DNA of 64,000 nucleotides, from the NCBI RefSeq assembly GCF_019578655.1, contig NC_063257.1, forward strand, positions 2,542,001 through 2,606,000. Direction: 5' to 3'. The notes below the pieces were generated by a model that saw only the letters and a list, made by a program, of their open reading frames with translations, did not search any database and was not told the DNA's origin. Below, piece by piece: positions 1-11,782 of this stretch. Both the position numbers and the translations under genes were made by a program. Source of the DNA: Ricinus communis. Lineage: Eukaryota > Streptophyta > Magnoliopsida > Malpighiales > Euphorbiaceae. Every line of letters starts with the position of its first letter. Position 1 is the first letter of the stretch.

Positions 1-204
1 ATCTATATGCAGAGGCTATGTGAAGTGCTTATTCAGAACTCGAAGCTCAAATTCAGAAACATTTGTTCATATGCAATGCCAAAATTCACATACTTCACAT
101 AAATGCATCTGGCAAGGTTCAATAATCCATATCAAGAAAATGACGCCTATAATTAGCAGGATCAGGTTCTCTTCCATATTGCTAACAGCCTTAGCAAGGT
201 TCAT

Positions 205-1554
205 TCAGTTTTTCATGGGGTCAACGGCTAACATGACATCCTGAAACATGTACTCATTCTTAAGAAACTTTCAATTGTGATTTAAGCATTAAATATTCTC
301 CTGCCTCTATCCATTGAAAAAGTAATAGATATTTGATACATCACCAGTGGCCATAATATAACAACGGATCTACAATTTAAGAATCAAATTAAATTCTATG
401 CATTATAATAAGCTTATCATGACCAAGTCTTGATGACAGCAATGACTATAATGAATCTTCAACGGTTTCCAAACAATAGATAGCAGAGATGCAGCTTCCG
501 CTGTATTTTCAAAACATAGAAAATAATCTAACTAGATGCTCCATAGCTTCTTTTCTCTTTATCTTAAATTTCTGTCTCATGTTAATACCCAAGTAGTTAT
601 ATATCTCATATACAACATATTTATCAGGTGATTATTCTATTGGCTAAATGAATGAATGTAACCAAGCACAGTAAGTAGATTTCAAGGTTTAAGAAAATAC
701 AAATTACATCACCTCATGGGAGCATCGTGTATGACTGTCAAGCTCAGATGGGTTAACCTTTTTGTAGCTTCTGTCCAAAAAATTTATCTCCAACAGGATT
801 TTCAGGTGCAAGATATCCATTCGATAAATGCCAGCATTCATTTGTTCGGTAAGTGTTTCTTCAAGTTTATGGCCTTGCATATACAAAGATAAAGAAAATA
901 TTTCAAAACCAGGAAAGGAAAAAAAAAAATCATTTCTTGCACAAAGAAAGTTTTTGCATCTAGAATCATAATTACACAACTAAACTGAAGTTGCAGGTTC
1001 ACAATTAACTACAAAAGGTAGAAAGCTGAATTGTCAATGAACTAGGAGAAACTAAAACAAATGCTTGTATAAAAAGGTTATATTTAAAAAAAAGAAAGAA
1101 AAAAAAAAAAAAAGATAACATCCCACACAATACCAAAAAAAAGAAAAAAAAGAGCTATTAAGTATGACACAAAGTAAAACAGTTTGGGGTCTCAAAATCC
1201 ATGGAAGTGGTATTCAACAGTTCATTTTCATTAACAGTTCTTGCCTTGATCCATAATTTCTCTTCAATTTGTAATGTAGAAAACCATTGTGAATTTTAAA
1301 CCTTCTAGGAAGAGTTCGCATATTATGGTAGCTGAACCCATTACCTCACCCCCAAGATTACATGCTATCAGTGTCCATCCCAGGAATGGGCTGCTGTCCT
1401 GGCTATCATTATCATGCAGATGATAGTGAAGCAACATCTTAACCTTAAGGTACAATTTGAGAAGTGGTGCAAGTCCAAAATACCAGCTTACCCGCGATTG
1501 AGTAAATGATGATGTGTTGTAGGTGGTGAGTTTCTCATTGCACCAAACAAGCAC
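205..1554 (-). CDS. Candidate 3' exons of an unrecognised gene (partial)
   Basis: I do not recognise this gene. Reading the minus strand, three stretches look like exons because they are open and have plausible splice sites. The first is 1492-1554 (acceptor TTGTAG, donor GTAAGC, 21 codons, phase 0 at both ends). The second is 713-873 (acceptor GCAAG, donor GTGATG, 53 codons plus 2 bases). The third is 205-240 (acceptor TTTCAG, ending DPMKN then TGA). The second and third join in phase 0. The link between the first and second is unproven, and other exons may lie between them or upstream in 1555-2676. The peptide of the middle exon is rich in Leu, Ile and Glu and looks helical. No domain is evident. 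It could also be chance open sequence. Confidence 0.3.
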
Positions 1555-2676
1555 CTACAATAAGAGTCAGGATTTTTCATTAATGAACACATTAGGAAAA
1601 TTTTGAAACTAGAATTTCAATTATATAAGCCTGATAAAGTAATTTCTAAACTCTGTTTTCTAGCCTGACTTTAGTCATTTTCCACTTGACTAATTAAACA
1701 TATCAGAATGCAAGGAAGCAAAATTTTACTTTTCAACAACACAGCCTACAAGCATGAATGTACGTGTCTTGATCAGGCGGCCATACATCAATAACATGGC
1801 AGCCTACCAGTCACAAGCACATATCTTGCACAGAATAATTCCAAAACTTGAGGGATAAAAGATAGTGTTTGGTGTCCTTTTCAACAATTTAACAGAGACG
1901 TTACTCTCAAACATGCTGATTGCAAGAGCATTGTAATCGCAGTAAAACAAAAGTTCTGAAACAACTAAATTTTTCTATGGAACTCAATATCAACATTTAG
2001 CAATTTGACACTAAAGAGAATTGAACTTTTGGGAACTAGTACGGTATTTCCAAAATAAATAAATTATAAAAGAAAAAGGAGGCCCCACCTTTGCACTCAA
2101 TTTCTAAACATGCATGATCTTTTGCTGCATCTACAAGAAACAGTGTACCCATGGATTTCCATACTTGACAATTGACATATCACCATGTACATTACTTAGC
2201 ATCTCAACTTGGGGAAAGGACTAATTTACACCAGATTGTCAGAAACATTTTAAGAGCATATGCACTATATGCCAACAAAAACATCAAAACCAATAATTCC
2301 ACAGGCAGTGAAGCAGCTATACTATAAGACAGGAAATGGAGTTCTTACACAATAATTAACTCCGACTTGCTGCAGTTTGAATTCAATCTTTGTATTCTTT
2401 CAGTTCCAAATATTTTAAATGCGGTAGTAAACCTCCAAGGAATTACACCAGTACATCCTCAGATGATGAGAGCATTGCTTTCTTTTCGCTTCCAATTTAT
2501 TAATCCCTCCACAGGAATTAGACATGTATGTGACGAGAGGCATGTGGAACTCAGAGCCAAGATCCTGTATCATGGAGACTAAATTCACCCCTCGCCAACA
2601 TATTACCTGGGCTTCTCAAGGAGATGAATTAAATCAAGATGACTTCCACTAAACATAACAACCTTTTAACAAACTC
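1555..2676. other. Gene-poor stretch left of the PPR gene
   Basis: AT-rich DNA with no open frame that looks coding. It may contain introns or upstream exons of the unrecognised minus-strand gene to its left, or the 3' untranslated region of the PPR gene on its right side. I see no RNA gene or transposon terminus. Confidence 0.4.
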
Positions 2677-5532
2677 TTAGATTACTAAACATCCATCAAC
2701 ACACAGCTTCAGCATTTCTTTGGCATTTGAGAACACATCTAACTCCATCTGTTTATGAGAGATAACACCAGCACAGGGAATTGTTATGTGCATCATATTG
2801 TGAAGCTTTGCAATCTTCTTTACTTCTCCACATTTAACATGACCCTCAACCAACTTGACAAATTTGGCAAGATTTTGATCCGCAAATAGCTCTCTCATCT
2901 CATCTAAAAGGTTAGTTGCTTTTCCCATATCTCCCTGTTTACAAAAACCATAAATCAAGGCAGAATAGGTAATGAGGGAGGGAGAGATCCCTTCTTTTAA
3001 CATCTTGTTTCTCAAATCCAATGCTTCTCTTGTGTTACCATTTTTACAGTATCCATCAATCAGTATATTGTAAGAAATAACATTAGGAGCTAATCCCTTC
3101 AGGTGAAGTTTATCGAAAAGCTTCTGGGCTCGATCGAGATTCCCCGATTTACAAAGGCCATTTATCAGAGCATTATAAGTAATTATGTTCGGAGCAAGAC
3201 CTCTTTTCAACATCTCATCTCGTAAGCTGAAAGCATCATTCACGTTACCAGCAGCTGAATAGCCATGAATCAAGGTGCAGTATGTGAAATTATCTGGACT
3301 AAAGCCTCTTAGCAACAAGCTTGAGAAAATTTTTTTAGCATCATCAACCTTGCCAGACTTGCAAAGCCCTGCAATAGCTATATTGTACACCACACTGTTG
3401 GGCAAAGAAAAACTTTTAGAACTTTCATCGAGAGTATCTGCAATTTTCTGACTGTCTAGATTCCCATCATCTGCCTTGTGCAACCTGTCAAAGTATCCAT
3501 GATCTAGAAAAACATCCAAATTCACCATCTTCTGCAATAGCATATTTGCTTCATCTATTCGACCAAGTCGATAGAGGCTACTAACAATTTTGCTGCAGAT
3601 AATTACATTAGGAGCAAAGCCCTTTTCAATCATATCAAAATATGCAGTAAATGCCTTATCCAGTCTCCCTTCATCACACCAGCCAGCGATGAGGGTTCCA
3701 TAAGTGACAACATTAGGAGATAATCCTTTAAGGCACATTTCAGAAAGAAGATCCATCACTTCTCTAGTTTTCTTAGACTTAAAAAGTCCGCCAATAAGAG
3801 AATTATACAACTCAATGGAAGGCAAAATTGCTTCCTTTTCCATCTTCTCCTTAACTTTAAAAGCTTCTTCAACATTTCCAAGTTTACAATATCCATCAAT
3901 TAGAGTTCTATATGTTACACCGTCAGGTTCAAAACCCAGTTCCTTCATCCTGTTGAAAGTCTCCTCTGCTTCAATCATTTTCTCCATCTTACAGAACCCA
4001 TTAATCATTGTATTGAAAGCATATGTACTTCTGCCATAACCCCTAGCTAGAATATCATTCCACAATGCCAAAGCCCTAAAAAATTCTCCCATCTTGAAGA
4101 GCAAATCAAGCAAAGTGCAATAGCTGACCTCATCAGGAGTCACACCTCTCTTCAGCATCAAATGCCAAACGTGTAAAGCATCCTCAAAGGCACCAACACG
4201 ACATAAGCCCTTAAGAAGAGAATTATGAGTTACAACATTCGATTGAATTCCAACCCTAAGCATCTCATTATAAACACTGATAGCCTTAGTGACAAGACCC
4301 TCTCTACAGAATCCATCCATGAGAGTACTATAGCTATAAGACTCTGGTTCCAAGTCCCAGTCCACCATACGCATTAACAACCTCTCTGCCTCAGAAACTT
4401 GACCATTTTTACAGTATCCATTTATCAAAGCATTGCAAATAAATAAATTCATCCTTAATCCAACATTTAACATCTCATCTCGAAGCCTAACAGCATCATC
4501 CATTTTACAAACTCGACAATACCCATCAATCAAAACACCATAAGCATATTCATCCAAAACCATACCCTCACTTCTCTCCATTTCTCTAAGCACCTTCTCT
4601 GCTTCCTCCAACTTACATTGTCTACAATAACCTTTAATCAACAACGTAAGTGTAACCTTATTTCTCAAAATCCCCCTTTCACCCATCAATTTCAAAACCA
4701 TTTCAGCTCTCTCCATATCACCAATACTAACACACCCATCAATCAAGCTATTATAAGTCACTACATTCAATTCAAAACCTAGATAATCCATTTCCTTCAC
4801 AAAATCAACAGCAACATTAACCCATCCATCCTTACAGTACGCATTAACCATAATCGAACAAGTGAAAACATCAGGCACAATCCCTAACCTATTAATGTGG
4901 TCATAAACAAGAATTGCATTGGAACTTTCACCTTTTCTAACCAAGCTACTTAACAAACGATTACAAGACCGCAAACTCGGTACGCAACCGAACTTTCCCA
5001 TATTATCAAACACGTGGAGTGCATTCTTTATCATTCCTTTTTCACAATAAATTTTCAATATCATATCAAAAACTGTAGGTGAAAACTTAAAATCCTCAAA
5101 AACCCTGACAAGTTCATTCCAAACAACAAGGGAAGAATAATTATTCTTAGAAGGAGTGACCAGTTCGTTCAAATATGACCTGGTTTCGTCGTACATTCGA
5201 GCTCGAGACAAAATGTGAACGAGTTTACAGTGAGAGTTAACGTTGGGTCTGAAATTGGATTGTTTAGAGGCTAATTTAAAGAAATGTAAGGAGGCGATAG
5301 GGTTAAATTTGAGTTTAAGGAGAACAGAATCGAGAATATAATCGGAGAACTGGAAATTAAGGTCCTTAAGGGCATGGTAGCGACCGAGAACAAGGAGGCG
5401 GGAGATCCGGTCGATGAGTTCGGGTCGGGTAAGTTTGGATTCGTGGCGGGGCTTCCAGTGGTATGATTTGCGTAAACGGAGGAGAGAAAGAGAAGGAAAA
5501 ATTGGAGAGTATCTGAGCATTGGAGAATCCAA
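2677..5532 (-). CDS. Pentatricopeptide repeat (PPR) protein, P class
   Basis: A 951-codon uninterrupted frame encoding a P-class PPR protein. These helical-repeat proteins bind organellar RNA in a sequence-specific way and act in its processing, stability or translation. From about residue 150 to 900 the protein is a near-continuous run of 35-residue repeats with the recurring pattern VVTYNSLIDGYCK / ITYNALINGLCK, well over fifteen copies. There is no C-terminal E, DYW or SMR domain. The first ~60 residues are rich in Arg, Ser and Leu and poor in acidic residues, which fits a mitochondrial or plastid transit peptide. Met5 is an alternative start. The lack of introns is normal for PPR genes. 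The resemblance I recall is to Arabidopsis At1g19290 (904 residues), which also lies close to DA1, as here. Its RNA target cannot be read from the sequence. Confidence 0.93.
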   Translation of the reverse strand: MDSPMLRYSPIFPSLSLLRLRKSYHWKPRHESKLTRPELIDRISRLLVLGRYHALKDLNFQFSDYILDSVLLKLKFNPIASLHFFKLASKQSNFRPNVNSHCKLVHILSRARMYDETRSYLNELVTPSKNNYSSLVVWNELVRVFEDFKFSPTVFDMILKIYCEKGMIKNALHVFDNMGKFGCVPSLRSCNRLLSSLVRKGESSNAILVYDHINRLGIVPDVFTCSIMVNAYCKDGWVNVAVDFVKEMDYLGFELNVVTYNSLIDGCVSIGDMERAEMVLKLMGERGILRNKVTLTLLIKGYCRQCKLEEAEKVLREMERSEGMVLDEYAYGVLIDGYCRVCKMDDAVRLRDEMLNVGLRMNLFICNALINGYCKNGQVSEAERLLMRMVDWDLEPESYSYSTLMDGFCREGLVTKAISVYNEMLRVGIQSNVVTHNSLLKGLCRVGAFEDALHVWHLMLKRGVTPDEVSYCTLLDLLFKMGEFFRALALWNDILARGYGRSTYAFNTMINGFCKMEKMIEAEETFNRMKELGFEPDGVTYRTLIDGYCKLGNVEEAFKVKEKMEKEAILPSIELYNSLIGGLFKSKKTREVMDLLSEMCLKGLSPNVVTYGTLIAGWCDEGRLDKAFTAYFDMIEKGFAPNVIICSKIVSSLYRLGRIDEANMLLQKMVNLDVFLDHGYFDRLHKADDGNLDSQKIADTLDESSKSFSLPNSVVYNIAIAGLCKSGKVDDAKKIFSSLLLRGFSPDNFTYCTLIHGYSAAGNVNDAFSLRDEMLKRGLAPNIITYNALINGLCKSGNLDRAQKLFDKLHLKGLAPNVISYNILIDGYCKNGNTREALDLRNKMLKEGISPSLITYSALIYGFCKQGDMGKATNLLDEMRELFADQNLAKFVKLVEGHVKCGEVKKIAKLHNMMHITIPCAGVISHKQMELDVFSNAKEMLKLCVDGCLVI

Positions 5533-6045
5533 AACTGAAGATCAAACATTGGTATTCTTATTGTTATTGTAGCATTGTTGATGATTATCGAGCATCTCCT
5601 GTCCTGTTATAAAACTAGAGATTGCATATAAGTTTAGCCAAGCATTTCTGAGCAGCTTGTTAATCAGCACAGTGTATGTTCGTGATCGTTCAGCATATTG
5701 GACGACATGTCGTTTCCCGATATATATTAATATTAGCGAAACTCGTTCAAGCTGCTCATTTGCTCCTTCTCGCCATAAAAAGGACAGGTAGATTCCCTGG
5801 GTTTTTGGTTGTTTCTGTCAATTGGGTGCGATATCACCTCTCCCTGTGCTTGGGCTGTCAACGTTTTTACTCTCTGTGCTGGCGAGTTTTTATCAAGGTC
5901 CTCAGGTATACAATTGTTCAGTCTGGGCTAGCAATTTATCCCTTGATTTTGCCACTAGCTGCTATGGTGGCTTCTTCTCTCAGGTCTTTGGTGCAGCATC
6001 TGAGGAAGACCGTGAAAGAAGATTCTGGCAGGGAAATGTTAGCTT

Positions 6046-6408
6046 GGGCCCGGCCCGGCCCGGCGTCTAGTTTAGTTAGTAAAAAAAATAAAATTATATC
6101 TAGCATTCTCAAATCTATAACCTTCAATTTATAATTAAGAGTCAATACCACTTAGCTACCTATTATCTCTGTTTATAGTTTTATTGTTATTAATAATATA
6201 TTAATAAAAACAAAATCCTAAATTTAAATATAACTACAATTTAGGACAGATTTAATAATTGGTCGGACCGGACGTTTTAAAAAATTTCAGGCACGGGTTT
6301 GAGCTCAGAGATATCAAAAAATTCTCGGGCCTAGACGGGCTCGGACTTATCCAAAATCAAATCAGGTTCGGTCCGAGTCCGCCCAGGCCCGGCCCATGAA
6401 CAGGTCTA
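6046..6408. repeat. Dispersed GGCCCGG-type repeat, likely transposon remnant
   Basis: A GC-rich island in AT-rich DNA. It opens with iterated GGCCC/CGGCCC units at 6046-6064 and closes with GGCCCGGCCCATGAACAGGTC near 6388-6407. The right end, read on the other strand, resembles the start of the element at 40919 (TAGACCTGTTCAT), so the two are probably members of one non-autonomous DNA-transposon-like family. No coding capacity is seen. The exact borders are uncertain. Confidence 0.5.
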
Positions 6409-7081
6409 GGTTGGGGGCATTCTGATATTTTTCCAAATTATTGTGGGCCTATGGGCCATAGTTTGGTTGGGTAATAAGTCGAAATTTACGATTCTGAAGG
6501 GCTTGAGGCCCGTTAGTTTATGTCCATTTTGGGTGTTATGGCTGTTAGACCTCTGGTCCGATTACTGATTCCTTTGCTAAGCCCATGCAGTTTTTGTTGT
6601 ACTTCTTTGGGCTTTGAGGCCCTCGTAAAGTCGATCCTCATTTCTATTTACTAAAAAATATATTATTTTATTATTTAATATTGTATTCAAATGTACCATT
6701 TACATGAATCTCACTTTCTTTATTTTAACGAAACAAAACCTTCAACGATATTTAAAATAATAGATGATTACATATTTAGTATCAAAACTATTTAAACTTT
6801 AATAATTTAGTATTTAGATTATTTTTTTATCATGATTTGAGTAGTGTAGAATTAGTAATTTAGGCAGTTAATTTTTAAACTTTGAGAAGTCTTTAAAATT
6901 ATAAAAGAATTGAATTTATCATTTTTTTTCTTATGGGTTGGCCTTTTATGGCTTAGGATCTCAAGTACTTCTTTTTAATACATAGAGAGCGGTTAAACTT
7001 AGAATTATCCAAAAAATTACGGTCTAAAAAATTATCCAATAATTGAGAATTTCTGCAATAGCTACATTGTTTAAAAAACTA

Positions 7082-7131
7082 ATTAGTATATTAGTTTGGG
7101 TACTATATTAGTATATTAGTTTGGGTACTAT
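7082..7131. repeat. 25-bp tandem duplication
   Basis: Two adjacent identical 25-bp units (7082-7106 and 7107-7131), each containing TTAGTTTGGGTACTAT, about 0.6 kb upstream of the LysM-kinase ATG. Confidence 0.85.
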
Positions 7132-7705
7132 CAATCAGAACGAACATGAGAATTATATTTATATATGAATATTTTATATTTTAATATTAAAATATAATTA
7201 TTTAAAATTGATAGATATAAATAAATTAATTATTTATGAATTTGGTATATATATAAACAGCCGGATTAAACGGGGAGGAGCAAAATGCAATGATGCAAAT
7301 GGAATTAGAGCTAGAATTTGCCTACGCAAGGCAACTGCAAATAAACATGTATTGCGGGCCAGCTTAATCGCGGATTATAATTAGATTATTGACCAATCTT
7401 TGTCAGCTTAGGTACCAATAATAGTCTCTTGTCTCAACGATGGCTGCATTATTATTAACAATTTAACATAAAAACTTAGCCAAGTCAAGATTACTATTGT
7501 GTATTTGTAATATATTTAACGCAGCTATGAATAGAAATTACGCGTCAGGGCCTAATTAGTAAGTCAATGATGTTGTTTTATAATACTTTTTATAATCCTT
7601 AAACGCGTTTATATTGCTAAGCTCTGCAACAACTCTGTCTTCAACTGATTTACCTAAATCAAAGAAATTTGGATGACCAACTAACCATTTTCCTGACCGT
7701 CCACC

Positions 7706-9619
7706 ATGGATCAGTTCTTGCTTAGCTTACTCACGCTCGGCTTGTTCATTTCTTTTACTTATGCTCAACAGAACTATTCAGCAAATTCTGCACTGGACTG
7801 CAACAGCAGTGATGAGACAGGACCATCTCCAGCATTTCTCTATACTTGCAATGGCCAAAACAGAACTTGTCAGGCTTTTCTCATCTTTAGATCTCGACCT
7901 CCTTATGACTCGGCGCCTACCATCTCAGCTCTAACGTCCGCAAGCCAAGAGGAGCTAGCAAGATTCAACAACGTTACAGGGTTATCCGAGTTCCCTCTCA
8001 ACAAAGAGGTAATTGTTCCCGTATCTTGCTCTTGTTTAGGCCAATACTACCAGGCCAACACTTCATTTCAAGTCGCCAGTGACCATAGTTATTTTACCAT
8101 AGCAAGTCAAACTTACGAGGGACTCTCTACTTGTGCTTCTCTTAAGAAAGCAAATACATATGGTGAGTTTGATTTGGCGCTTGGTGCAGAACTTCAAGTA
8201 CCACTTCGATGTGCTTGTCCTACTGCGAGCCAAGTTCGGAATGAAACAAAGTATCTACTTACTTTTCCTATTAGCGAGAGTGATCATATTGCTGCTATTG
8301 CTGAAAGATTCAATGTAAGCAAAGAGAGTATAATTGATGCGAATGGTTTGAGAGAATCCCCAACAATTTATCCTGACACAACAATTCTCATACCCTTGAC
8401 CACCGAACCTTCGAATTCCCAAACCATAATTCACGAAAACCCAACAGAGGTTTCGCCTCCTCTAGCTTCTCCTCCTGATAATAGAAGATCGAAGAGAAAA
8501 CTTTATGAAAAAGTTGGGATTACAGCAGCTTGTTCTCTGTTAGTCCTCAGTATAATTGTAGTCATACTGTTTCTGCTTCGCAAAGATAGAAGACACAAGT
8601 TTCCAGAGATCAATCGCAGAAGAGAGCAGGAAGATCTTCGTCTCGAGATTGCAAGTGTTGAGCAAGTCCTGAAAGTTTTTGGACTTGAAGAGGTAAAGAA
8701 AGCAACTGAAAATTTCAGTTCCAAACACATAATAAAGGGTTCTTTGTACTGGGGCGAGTTTAATGGGCAGATCTTAGCTATTAAGAAGATGAATAGAGAT
8801 GTATCTAAGGAAGTGAACATCTTGAAGAGGATCAACCACTTCAATTTGATTAAGCTTCACGGCGTATGCGAGAATCTGGGATGTTTCTATCTATTTTTTG
8901 AGTACATGAAAAATGGTTCTTTACAAGAATGGCTGTCCAGAGAAAGGTTTGAAGATGTCGGAAGCTGGAATCAGAGGATTCAGATTGCTTTAGATATTGC
9001 TAACGGACTATTCTATCTTCACAGCTTTACTGAACCTGCCTGTGTGCACAAGGACATCACGAGCGGCCACATTCTACTAGACAACAATCTAAGGGCCAAG
9101 ATAGCAAATTTCAGTCTTGCACGAGCAGCAGCAAATGCTGTCCTGACAAAACATATTGAAGGGACTAGAGGTTATATGGCGCCAGAGTACGTACAAGCAG
9201 GACAAGTGACTCCCAAGATTGATGTTTATGCTTTTGGAATCGTCTTACTGGAACTGATTACGGGGAAAGATGCTGTTTTTATGCGGGATGGAAAGGAAAC
9301 ACTGCTTTCGAAAGCCATATTTTCTGTAATGGAGAAAGAAAATGCAGAAGCTGAGCTGGCTTTCTTCATCGATCCTAGTTTCACTGGAGGTCGCCAGAGT
9401 AAGCTGGCTCTACGCCTCGCCAGAGTAAGCTTAGCCTGCTTGACACAGGTACCAGCTAGGAGACCCAGCATGGGGGAAGTAGTGTCGACTCTGGTGAAAA
9501 TTCAGACGGAATTGGCAAAATCTGAATCACTGAATGTCAACTCCATTGATGTAGCAGTTCCAGTATGGTGTTCGTCAATAGGTGAAAACGATTGGCGAGC
9601 TGAAGCTATTTCAAAGTAG
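7706..9619 (+). CDS. LysM receptor-like pseudokinase, LYK4/LYK5 type
   Basis: A 637-residue intronless receptor-like protein. In order: signal peptide 1-20; extracellular part with the CxC pairs C108-x-C110 and C169-x-C171 that separate three LysM domains (about 45-230); Ser/Pro-rich juxtamembrane; transmembrane helix about 270-292; kinase-like domain about 335-610. LysM proteins bind N-acetylglucosamine polymers, and LYK4/LYK5 relatives help perceive chitin at the plasma membrane with the kinase CERK1. The ATP-site Lys (AIK, K360) and GYMAPEY are present. The catalytic loop reads HKD (448-450), the DFG motif is replaced by NFS (468-470), and the glycine-rich loop is degenerate (KGSLYWGEF). 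The protein is therefore probably catalytically dead and would signal through a partner. The ATG lies in a strong context (CCACCATGG). Length and architecture match LYK4 (612) and LYK5 (664). It could be either orthologue. Confidence 0.93.
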   Translation: MDQFLLSLLTLGLFISFTYAQQNYSANSALDCNSSDETGPSPAFLYTCNGQNRTCQAFLIFRSRPPYDSAPTISALTSASQEELARFNNVTGLSEFPLNKEVIVPVSCSCLGQYYQANTSFQVASDHSYFTIASQTYEGLSTCASLKKANTYGEFDLALGAELQVPLRCACPTASQVRNETKYLLTFPISESDHIAAIAERFNVSKESIIDANGLRESPTIYPDTTILIPLTTEPSNSQTIIHENPTEVSPPLASPPDNRRSKRKLYEKVGITAACSLLVLSIIVVILFLLRKDRRHKFPEINRRREQEDLRLEIASVEQVLKVFGLEEVKKATENFSSKHIIKGSLYWGEFNGQILAIKKMNRDVSKEVNILKRINHFNLIKLHGVCENLGCFYLFFEYMKNGSLQEWLSRERFEDVGSWNQRIQIALDIANGLFYLHSFTEPACVHKDITSGHILLDNNLRAKIANFSLARAAANAVLTKHIEGTRGYMAPEYVQAGQVTPKIDVYAFGIVLLELITGKDAVFMRDGKETLLSKAIFSVMEKENAEAELAFFIDPSFTGGRQSKLALRLARVSLACLTQVPARRPSMGEVVSTLVKIQTELAKSESLNVNSIDVAVPVWCSSIGENDWRAEAISK

Positions 9620-10042
9620 TAGTTACTTGTACATTTACCAACTACTTATATAATTTACCAAATTAGGTAACAAATTCATCTACAGTGTACACGTTTCTGC
9701 CACTACTGAGATAAAACCTTTACTATTTAGATGAGTAGATCTGCCAATTGATTTCTTTAAACTGAATGCTAATGAACTGAGCTTCTTACATCATAACTGA
9801 GAGTGACACGAGATTGAAATCAAAGAATGAATATTTCTCATTAATGATAAAAATTTACTAAAATAGCTATTCAACGGCATTATAGCCACTAGAAAAAAAA
9901 ATGAACACTCCTGAAAACTACTATCTAGTAAACCAATTCCAATGTGCAGTGTGCTTCGGCCTAGGGGTCATATAGGAAAAGGCCAAAGCTTTGAATCGTG
10001 TAAAATTGAGAAAAGCATTGTAAAAATTCAGGATTCAGGACT
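9620..10042. other. Tail-to-tail intergenic spacer
   Basis: Short AT-rich spacer between the 3' ends of the LysM-kinase gene (+) and the DA1 gene (-). It should contain both 3' untranslated regions. I see no other feature. Confidence 0.6.
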
Positions 10043-11739
10043 TCAATATGGAAACCTCCCCGTCATCCGAATATGGTCAAGTGTCTTTTCAAGGCCATAT
10101 TTTTGCACTGCTCGCTGGCCCATTCTGAATCCATCTCCATATACTGGAGAAGTGTCTGATTCAATCTGATGCTTGAAAAATTCCCCAAGCTTCCTCTCAA
10201 ATGGAGATCTTGTACCCCGTTTTGAAGCTCTTGAAGCAGACGATGATGCAGCACTGATGCCCGAACTAGATGCAAGCTGTGACTCTAACCACATGTGTGC
10301 AAGCACCTGACAAATACCCTCCTCAACGTCTTGACTGAGATGTTGGAAGCCTTCCAGAAATAAAGAGCATGTCAGCATCTGTAGATAGACAAACCCAAAA
10401 AAAGCCATCACTTACAAGTCAGAGAATAGAATTATACCTCTAAGTCGCATCCATGCATGCATCATCTCATGAGCGAGGATTGACCCTGTCAGTAATCTGC
10501 ATGAAAAGAGATTTCCAGCCACACATCAAGCATCCAGCCAGAAATTATATCTACTTGTTATTGAGCACACTCTCTAGTAAGAATATAACAATGAATAAGA
10601 CCTAAAGAAATACCTTGGGAGGCCAAATAATATGAGAATTGCTGTCACCTCACAACGACGCATCAATTTGTAAGGCTCTGTGACCATCCCCATTGCTCGG
10701 TTTCCGGCCCCAAACTTTGGCCGCTTTAATACCTGGTCATTCAAGGCCATTGTAATATAAATTGTTAGCCAATAATACATATCTGAAGTACAGCAGGTCC
10801 ACCAAAATTCAGAAAGAAGATTCCAAAAATCACACACCCTGCTGATTGTTTGTTCCTCAGAAAGGCAAAGTCCTCTAGTTTCTGGGATGTGATAATGGCC
10901 CTGTCCAGGAAAGATTTTTGAAAACCCAAATACAGAAAGTTAAAAGGAAACGAGATTTTCAGATAAGCATTTTACTTAAACACATGGACAAAGATATATG
11001 CACTTTTCATATGTTCAATAATGCCAAAGGTGATGACTCTCTAAGAACTAGCAACGGAGCATAATTTTCAATCATGTTTTTAGTTAAAGCAGGCAATATA
11101 AAATGTTTTCAAGAAGTTTTTCCTTACATTCTTTTCTCCCTCCCGGGCTTCATTTAGTGCTTGTCTCTCAACAAGGAGCAGTGGAACATGCTGCTCCACT
11201 CTCATATTCAAACTTTCGTAAAATTCTTGTATATCAAGATAAAGGGGCTGGCACTCATTAGTATCCATGATTGCAGAGTCCAGGCACTCTAAGCAAAGCT
11301 TCCGACCATCACTAAGTGCAATATATCCCGTGTCTCGCGCCTGCATAATTTGGGAAGATACATCACAACTCTGTAAGAAATTGAGATCATCAAGATTGTC
11401 TATGCTTGCATAAGTTATGCCTCTGACTAACCTCCATTCTCTCACAACTGCAGCACCGAGGAGTACCATCATGTTCATGAGATGGGCAGTATTTCTGGAT
11501 CCAAAAAGGATGTGCCCTATATTCAATAAGACCAGCAGGGTTTGTTGGAATCTGTTGACAGATGTATATATACATAATCAAAAAGAGCCAACAACCATAA
11601 ACGAGTGATATGAATTAACTTCAAATGAAAGCACAGTTACATATTCTCGACTTCAAATTGAGAAACATGACATGGAAAAGTTTGATATGATGTGCAGAAA
11701 GCTCCTAAGATCTATAATCTCTCTCTTCTCTCTCTCACC

Positions 11740-11782
<43 letters not shown>

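Larger units (their letters stand above)
5533..7705. other. Intergenic region between divergently transcribed PPR and LysM-kinase genes
   Basis: The two flanking genes point away from each other, so both promoters must lie here. The left part (5540-6040) is of ordinary composition and carries short chance frames. The middle holds the GC-rich repeat listed separately. From about 6640 the DNA is very AT-rich. No TATA box could be assigned with confidence. Confidence 0.5.

Noticed and set aside
3704..4039. 111-codon plus-strand frame
   Set aside because: Lies fully inside the PPR gene on the opposite strand and is explained by its repetitive codons.
5676..6134. 152-codon plus-strand frame upstream of the LysM kinase
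   Set aside because: No domain, ends inside the GC-rich repeat, overlaps two other frames of similar length.
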